64,000 nt of DNA from Calvatia gigantea (lineage: Eukaryota > Basidiomycota > Agaricomycetes > Agaricales > Lycoperdaceae). A model generated the notes under the pieces. The model had not been told where the DNA came from, made no database searches, and saw only the letters and a list, made by a program, of their open reading frames with translations. The DNA is taken from assembly GCA_025093985.1 (NCBI GenBank), contig JACAAK010000004.1:1178001-1242000 (forward strand), read 5' to 3'. Shown here piece by piece: positions 57,533 to 64,000 of the stretch (the stretch's first letter is position 1; each line of letters opens with the position of its first letter). A program made the position numbers and the translations under genes.

Positions 57533-60190
57533 ATGCAATGCATCTGGCAAAGTCTTGCCAGGATACCGTCCAGCGGCTTAGGTCGAATTGCAAGCGTTTT
57601 CTCCAGTGCAAGACCCTCACCGGCCCATATCTCTCATCACAGTAATACTCCATTTCGTTTGCCATTGAATCCAAACACCTTCCGAAGTCTTAATACTGCA
57701 ACTTCACCCCTGACATCGCGTCCATCACCGCTTTCTTTTTTTCAATCTACCAGTTCACCGGAGACTGCAAAGTGGGCACCAACTCCAATACGGGTACCAC
57801 CCTCGCGACTTTCATTGTCCGCCACAGGCGCTGTCCATGCATCTCTCAAGGGACAAGCATTAGAGGATGCTTTTTTTATTGTCAATTCTATTCGCTACGC
57901 TGGCCTTCCTGAATCTCAACAACAACACAAATCCTGGGACGCAGTTAGACGATCAAATATCTACGTTCCCCCTGGAATTTCTCCACGATTACCTACGCAC
58001 GCCCTTCTCCACGGCCTCGTACGACTTGGCTTGCCTCAGCAAGCTTCGCAGCTGGCGACCATCATGATGAATAGTGGTATCCGTATACGTGGAAAAACGT
58101 TGGAACGGATTGTAGAAGGTCTCACAAAACCTGCGATAACCAAGAATGCCAGTAGTGATGCCGGGTTCAAACAACATATGGAGAGTTTACTGGGAACTTC
58201 AAGGATTCTCTTATTAAAGTCTTCCATGACTTCTGACCCCGATATCGCATTCGCTTTGGACCTCTTGTATGCTGCGAGGAAAAGTAGGAGCCAAAGAACA
58301 GGAGCCATGTTCAATATGTTAATCACACTCTGTCTCGTCAATGGTGAAATTATCGTGGCGTCTTTGATTTTCGGCTTCTTGGTGAAAGAGTGGGAATTCC
58401 GATCGCAGCTTCTGACACGAATGACCTCGTCCCAGACGCCGGAGGTACCTGAAGTTGTGCCACCCTCAAAGAAGTTGGATGAAGCCTACCGCTACAACCT
58501 CCTTGCCAAGGCGTTGCAACCCACGCCGGGCATGTTGAAAGCGATCGTGGCTCCTATTCATGACAGGCTCGCCCAGGCGACTCCTGACGACCTGGACACG
58601 CCAGAGTTTCAGGAAGCTCTTCAGTCTCTCGCCAACTTGGCAGCCTTGATTGACAAACGCCAGGTACCATTTCCGCAGCTCAGCTCAGTCATCCGAGCGT
58701 TGTCGCAATGTCCCAAGGTGGAAAACGGAGTATGGGTGATGGGTCCCGAGCAACCGAATTTCGTACCAGCGTATCGTTATTTCCACGGCATTCTCCTGCG
58801 CCTCATGGAATCGTTGCCCACCAAAAATCCTACCAAACGTTCGATCGTCCTTCGGCGCACCAGCAAGCTTGCGTCAATTCAGTTCAAGCTTCTTGATCCT
58901 GTTCATCGCATGCAACCACCTCTCGATACCCCTTCATACAACACTCTGATGCATTACGCTCTGAGGAATAGGTTTTCTCCAAAACTGGCCAAACAGGTGT
59001 ATGAACACATGACAACCAAACGTAACCCTCCTCTCCCTGGCAATTCGACAAGCGTTTTCAACATTTTCCTTCGTTCAGCAACCTTACATCGACGTAGGGA
59101 CATGACCACCGAGTTGCTCGAAGTCCTACAGCCTTATAGTACCCCTGACAGTTGGGAAAAGGTGGTTGCATCGAGAGCAGAGTTTTCGCAACTTCCTCGG
59201 AAATTTGAACATATAAGACGATCGAAACTTGTGGTACCTCCAGCACCGGCCCTTGAAACAATTCTCAAAGATAATTATACCCTCTCAACATATCTTTCGT
59301 CGCTTATCTCTTGTGGTCAACCGCTTCTCGTGATTCAGCTCATGCAAGAACTACTTCCCGTTGTGAACCTCAAACCCCGCTACGTTTCCTCGGCGATAAC
59401 CGACGCGGACAGGCAGCAGAAATGGGGCGAGTGCCTCATTCGTGCTACTGCCTTCGGTCCGCATGTTCTCGGAACATTCCTCCATGCCATTGTCAAACAC
59501 GGAGCCACGAAGAAGTCACATATGCTGTTCAAGTTGATCGTTCATGCCGCCAAGGCGAGCCGTGACCCGAAGTTCATAGATAATCCCAAACCATGGAATG
59601 TCTCCATCCCCATCTATACAATGATGCTTCAGGCTTACAAGACGGAGTTTAAACGATTTCGCCATAGGACGGGGTTGCACCTTCTAAATTATCTCTTGGG
59701 AAAGACCACGATCCTCTACGAGATGGCCAAGCAAAATGCAAGGCAGAATATCCTAGGCATGGATAAACCCGATCCGAGATTTTTCAATGCATTGCTGAAG
59801 ATTTTTGCCGAGTATTTACCAGTGCGAAAGGGGTCGATATCTGAAGCAACAAAGCATCTCGCACAAGCCCGCCAACAACACGCAAAAACAGGATTCACGG
59901 ATGATCGGGGTTATTTGCTCCTCCTCGAGGAAGTCGCCGAAGACATGGAGGCGCTCGGGTATCCTATCCCAGTTGGGTTCCAACACCTCTTCATTGGCAA
60001 AAGAAACGTCACTCTCACAAGCGTTAATGATTCCCCAGAGGTTGCGAGGCTTCCGTTAGCATTTTCGAAGCCCAGGGTAGTTGGTGGCCCTTACACTCTT
60101 CCCGTGACTAGGCGAAAATCACTTCCTATTGTTCGTCGCTCTCGCTCTAGAAGGATTCACAGTTGGCGTAGGACTCGATCAAACAGTTAG
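57533..60190 (+). CDS. PPR-like helical-repeat protein, probably mitochondrial
   Basis: The single-exon frame of 885 residues starts at the ATG at 57533; the in-frame codon upstream is GTG. The N-terminal about 110 residues are rich in Ser, Arg, Pro and Thr with almost no acidic residues, as in mitochondrial presequences. The body is helical with motif fragments like pentatricopeptide repeats: TPSYNTLMHYALRNRFSPKL followed by AKQVYEHM, THALLHGLVRLGLPQQASQL, and IYTMMLQAY. Such proteins bind organellar RNA and act in its maturation or translation, so that role is an inference. The C-terminus is very basic (RRKSLPIVRRSRSRR). It converges on the mitochondrial IF3-like gene with 26 bp between stops. 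Confidence 0.75.
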   Translation: MQCIWQSLARIPSSGLGRIASVFSSARPSPAHISHHSNTPFRLPLNPNTFRSLNTATSPLTSRPSPLSFFQSTSSPETAKWAPTPIRVPPSRLSLSATGAVHASLKGQALEDAFFIVNSIRYAGLPESQQQHKSWDAVRRSNIYVPPGISPRLPTHALLHGLVRLGLPQQASQLATIMMNSGIRIRGKTLERIVEGLTKPAITKNASSDAGFKQHMESLLGTSRILLLKSSMTSDPDIAFALDLLYAARKSRSQRTGAMFNMLITLCLVNGEIIVASLIFGFLVKEWEFRSQLLTRMTSSQTPEVPEVVPPSKKLDEAYRYNLLAKALQPTPGMLKAIVAPIHDRLAQATPDDLDTPEFQEALQSLANLAALIDKRQVPFPQLSSVIRALSQCPKVENGVWVMGPEQPNFVPAYRYFHGILLRLMESLPTKNPTKRSIVLRRTSKLASIQFKLLDPVHRMQPPLDTPSYNTLMHYALRNRFSPKLAKQVYEHMTTKRNPPLPGNSTSVFNIFLRSATLHRRRDMTTELLEVLQPYSTPDSWEKVVASRAEFSQLPRKFEHIRRSKLVVPPAPALETILKDNYTLSTYLSSLISCGQPLLVIQLMQELLPVVNLKPRYVSSAITDADRQQKWGECLIRATAFGPHVLGTFLHAIVKHGATKKSHMLFKLIVHAAKASRDPKFIDNPKPWNVSIPIYTMMLQAYKTEFKRFRHRTGLHLLNYLLGKTTILYEMAKQNARQNILGMDKPDPRFFNALLKIFAEYLPVRKGSISEATKHLAQARQQHAKTGFTDDRGYLLLLEEVAEDMEALGYPIPVGFQHLFIGKRNVTLTSVNDSPEVARLPLAFSKPRVVGGPYTLPVTRRKSLPIVRRSRSRRIHSWRRTRSNS

Positions 60191-60216
60191 ATTAATTATG
60201 TGTAGTATAGGGCAAT

Positions 60217-61137
60217 CTATGGAAGGAGTTCTACTCCGTTCGTTTCTGAATATCTCTTCTCGAGCTCCGCCTCCTGTTCCTGTTTCCTCCTCAGTCTTTC
60301 TGCCTCTTTCTGTCTCCTTTGTTCCCTTAAGAGGACTTTTTGGGGCACTCCATCTGCTTCCCGCTCCTTCACAACCACAGGTGTCACAATGCCCTGGAAA
60401 TAAATGACTGAACTGGCCCTGGTAAAGTCTCGCGCCTTCCACTCCTTCGCAATTCCGGCAAAGTGCTCCACGAACTCTTCTGTGCGTTCCTTCATATCTT
60501 CTGGCCGCGGTGCGCGTGTGCTTGTCTTAGGCGTAATCACCAAATCAACTTTATATCCCTTCTCTAGATCCTCCTTCACCTTTTCCAGCTTGGTCTCAAC
60601 ATCTGCTTCAGATGAGCTCCAAGTCAGCTGCACCTCCTTCCTAACCTTCTGTGCTGCATTACTCTTCGCCCTCTCGCGCGCCTCTTTTTGTTTCTTGAAC
60701 TCATTTTTAAAGTCAATGATCTTGACAATTGGGGTAGGGTCATTGGCGATGAGTTGTGCATGATATCGTTGCCTGCTTTCTGGGTCCAGCGCGTTTAGAT
60801 GCTCAACTTCTGAGACGACGTCGAATAAGGGGCGGAAGTCGCTTAAACCTTCGGGAGAGCTGACTTGGACCTCCTTGTAAGGGATGTCCCTGTCCCGAAG
60901 ACCTATTTCTTTCTGTTTGCGTTCTTTGGCTTTGCGCTGCGCTTCGGCGCCTTTAGATTTCTTGGGTTGAGCGTTCTTAATCCATGCTCTAGTTATGGAG
61001 CAAACATGAAAGGAGCGGCGGGGAGCGCAAGTTTGTCTGGAGGTTGAACGTAGCACGGAAGAAAGAACCCGAGAACTGGATGATCGCGTATTGAAGTGAA
61101 GCACCTCTACCGCGACCGCACGGAAGGCAACGTTCAT
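60217..61137 (-). CDS. Mitochondrial translation initiation factor IF3-like protein
   Basis: The 306-residue single-exon frame has a basic N-terminus with many Arg and Ser and no acids in the first about 15 residues (VAFRAVAVEVLHFNTR, RSTSRQTCAPRR), fitting a mitochondrial presequence. From about residue 85 it reads LRDRDIPYKEVQVSSPEG like the IF3 N-domain. A charged linker and VRKEVQLTWSSSEADVETKL with EKGYKVDLVITPK follow, the usual order of the IF3 C-domain (lysine strand, then helix and KV.L strand). The yeast counterpart would be Aim23. The similarity is distant, so the name is an inference from pattern and length. A long Lys/Glu/Arg coiled segment ends the protein. Confidence 0.7.
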   Translation of the reverse strand: MNVAFRAVAVEVLHFNTRSSSSRVLSSVLRSTSRQTCAPRRSFHVCSITRAWIKNAQPKKSKGAEAQRKAKERKQKEIGLRDRDIPYKEVQVSSPEGLSDFRPLFDVVSEVEHLNALDPESRQRYHAQLIANDPTPIVKIIDFKNEFKKQKEARERAKSNAAQKVRKEVQLTWSSSEADVETKLEKVKEDLEKGYKVDLVITPKTSTRAPRPEDMKERTEEFVEHFAGIAKEWKARDFTRASSVIYFQGIVTPVVVKEREADGVPQKVLLREQRRQKEAERLRRKQEQEAELEKRYSETNGVELLP

Positions 61138-64000
61138 TCTGAATCTTTACACGCGTCAGTTTATATCAAATATTGCTTTTTGGCCAATACGCACCTTGTT
61201 GAGCGCTTGAACACCGTTCCAAAGACCGGGTATTAGTGAACTCGGAATAGGCGCAGTGCTGGTCAAGTTATGGCGCGTTTAGGTCAAGTGGACGGGACAA
61301 ACAAACTCTATCACCTGATAACTCAAACTCCTGATTCAAAGGCTAATGCCACCCACCCGTCCACCACCATCTGTTCATTCATATATTTGGGCTCTACATA
61401 CACGGAATACTTCATACATATCCTCTGCTTCTAACATTTTAACATACTCCGCTCCGATCAATGTGTCTTGTCTTCATTTCAACGCACACCTGCCAGTCTG
61501 AGCTGCTTGAAACGGCTCTAACTATCGTGATACACAACTGACTGAAAACATTCCTTTGGTCAAATTTAAAACGCTACTTGGCCCTCTGTCCGCACATAAC
61601 TTGATTCCAAGGCGGTCAGTATGGGCGCCACCCCAAACCACCCTGAAACTACGTGAAATGCGCAATGTGTATTGATGAAATCCGGGGTGATCGACCTCTC
61701 AAACTGCCCTAGATTTGGTGCAGCAGCTGCCTGATGAATACACAATCAAGCCTCCGTACATCGGAAGACCGCCCGCGGTTTCATGAGCGGTCTGTGGACA
61801 AGCACAAGTACCTTTCTATCGATCGGATTGCCGCTCTTTCGTTCGGACCGGACTTTCAATTCATGAAGGCTTCTTATTTCATTCGTACCCTGGAACTTCG
61901 AGGCTCCTTTTCACTACTCCTTGGATCTGCGAACCTGGTGTTGAGTTCCCTGCCCGATAGATACCGCGCCGAGTCGGGCAGTACATTGACACATCAGCTG
62001 TCCTGCAATTGCACCTTGCACCGACTTGCAAGGGGGTGACCGCCCCTTCCATGGCACTCACAGGGCATGCTACTTCACACCGCTACCCACTGGGCCCAGT
62101 ATCTCCTAGAGGTTATATTTCTAGGACGCGGCAGTCTGCACCCGTGGGTCGTTTTGGTATCGGAAAGACCACCTTTGGATCTGAAGGCCTGCAGACCTAC
62201 CTTTCAAGAACGCCCCACAAGAACTCTGTCTCTTGCCGGTTTTGGCGTGTTGCGGACCTTGCACATACAATAAATAAGGGATCGGTTGCACAGAGTAAGT
62301 CTCGGAAATTGGGCGCGGTAAAACCAAGGTAGGTTTAACACATGGTGATGATCCCTGCAGCACATGTTTCGAGCCACATTTCGTGGCACCCGATGGGGAA
62401 TTCATCGGTGATCATTAACAACTTGCTTTCATGAATGACCCCCTATATCGGTGTTCCGGACATACTCCATACAACTTTACCACAAAACGGAACATGGGCG
62501 TTATCCCAGTTGCAAAAACAAAGATCAGGATTCCCCCTCTATAAACGGTTCTACTTCTATCAATCCTCTCCTTTCAGCGTTGGTTCCATCAGCTGATGCC
62601 TCACCCATGGTGTTTTGCCGACCCAGATAAATACCGATGTGGATCTCGTTAATCGCCGCGTGCCTTCCAACTGGACGTAAATGTCGCGGTGCATATTTAA
62701 TAAGGGTTGTATGCGGCATCCTCACCTATCCGCCAGGCAGCATGCATGATGGGAGACGGTCCGAACAGATTTAATGAGTTCAGTGCCTTCGGTTTACGCG
62801 AAAGTAGCTTGCAGATATCATAGCCTAAAAACGTTTGGGTGGCGATGTGGATGCTGAAGCCCACATTTCACATAGGATTGGAATTGTTCGGGGGGGGGAC
62901 AGAACAAGAAATTATAGTGAAGTGTAGAGACATGACACCGGTGTTGCAAAATTTTCTTCAAGTTGAACAAGAGTTAGATCGAAGGGGCACCTTGCGGAAA
63001 CCCAGTTCATGCGTACTTTGGTTGCGGTCCTCGGCGGCTGTGTGGTACTTATGTGTACATTCAGGCCCCAATACCATGATCTATTCTATTCCCTGAGCAC
63101 TCAGGTCTTTGAACAGAGATCACAGGGTCACTGGGCATCACAAATCTTCTATCAGCTGCGGCGGGTAATAATGGCTGTAATATGACAGAACCGGGCTCGT
63201 GAAACAGGGAGGTGTATGAGCTATCCAGCACCATGGTGAAGTGTCAACGTTAATCCGATGTCGGCGTGGAGCATGCTCTACAAAAATTAATGTCTACAAG
63301 TGGGGTGCGTTCGAAACCCGAGGGGATAGATATGATTAGGTGTCGTTATCTTGTGTGGGGGTAGATGCATTAGATGAAGCATAAGTTATGAGAAGATTGG
63401 ATAGGGGCTAGGACAGTGGCTCCGGGTGCCACTGAATTACGGCCTGAGGGCTTCGAAGCGACGTAATGATTCAATGTCTGGGTCCTGAGTTCCGAAAGTT
63501 CTTTGGGTAAAAGGAGGGGTTCGCCGGGCCTCGACGGAGCTTCGCGGGAACTATAAACCAGAGCTACGGATGGGAATGAGATTAGGGCAGCCCTGTCAGA
63601 GAGTCGGATGATGAATAAAGCTGCCGGGGCGATGATTACGACTTGTCGAGGGAAACCGGATCCGTAACATGTTTGGCATCCCGTTTTGCAGCAGAAGTTC
63701 TGAGCAACCAAGCCAGATTTTCATACACCACAAACGTTATACAGTTTCCTGGAAGAACTCGAACAAGGCTAGTCCCGAGACCACGGTAGAAACCCCGGAA
63801 ACCCTCTTGCTTCCAAGTACGCTTGATTGTGGTTGGAATGTCAGGGAACAGGTCTTTTTGAGCGTTGTTCTAAGTGGGATGGGCTGCTCAGTCCCAAGTA
63901 GGGTGGAGGAAGCCAACATGGCTTACTTGGATTCGTGAACGAACTACTTGATAAGGATAGGTTGCACCCGAAGCTATAAATTTGCTTGATATTGACATCG
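61138..64000. other. Intergenic, 2.9 kb to the window edge, nothing identified
   Basis: Frames reach only about 110 codons and overlap one another on both strands. I saw no terminal repeats, tRNA or recognisable protein motif. A G-run (nine G) lies at about 62891. The first few hundred bases should contain the promoter of the IF3-like gene. Confidence 0.45.

Noticed and set aside
62121..62405. Overlapping frames near the right edge as a gene
   Set aside because: Frames overlap on both strands, none has domain resemblance or splice pattern, and lengths are what unconstrained sequence gives.

Overview
This is a fungal nuclear window. Short GT-AG introns (about 50-150 bp), gene families such as an SSK1-type response regulator and a fungal carboxypeptidase S1, many nested LTR retrotransposons and strong C-to-T decay at CpG sites all point to a filamentous basidiomycete, most likely an agaricomycete. 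The species cannot be named from sequence alone.

Positions 1-18265 are a transposon nest. A Ty1/copia element on the minus strand (about 4105-17468; gag, protease, integrase, reverse transcriptase and RNase H still readable but broken by stops) is interrupted twice by members of one long-LTR, apparently non-coding retrotransposon family, here called the LARD-like element. Copy B (6749-15092, minus) sits inside the copia integrase with a visible 5-bp target duplication. Copy A (1-4104, plus, left end off the window) sits inside the copia 3' LTR. The copia itself lies next to an LTR tail of the same family (copy D), and that tail abuts an older decayed internal fragment (copy C). An intact Tc1-type DNA transposon (8260-9864) sits in copy B. 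The LARD-like element has LTRs, a half-tRNA primer site identical to that of the copia, a polypurine tract and 5-bp duplications. Its internal region, about 5.6 kb after removing Tc1, holds no recognisable protein, only arrays of short palindromic repeats and a dispersed motif.

Positions 19015-61137 are the gene region: a secreted S10 serine carboxypeptidase (minus), a KDM3-like JmjC demethylase (minus), a 7-kb gene-poor stretch with old tandem repeats (27748-34954), a disordered protein with a C-terminal MDR reductase domain (plus), the wobble-uridine thiolase NCS6/CTU1 (minus), the osmosensing response regulator SSK1 (minus), the cap-complex adaptor ARS2/SERRATE (minus), the ribosome-biogenesis factor ESF2 (minus), a small orphan gene (plus), the nuclear cap-binding subunit CBP80 (minus), a PPR-like probably mitochondrial protein (plus) and a mitochondrial IF3-like protein (minus). 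Positions 61138-64000 hold nothing I can identify.

ARS2 and CBP80, direct partners in nuclear RNA metabolism, lie 3.3 kb apart with ESF2 between them. The last two genes are both probably mitochondrial and converge with only 26 bp between stop codons. Gene boundaries for multi-exon genes were set by hand from splice consensus, reading frame and family resemblance.
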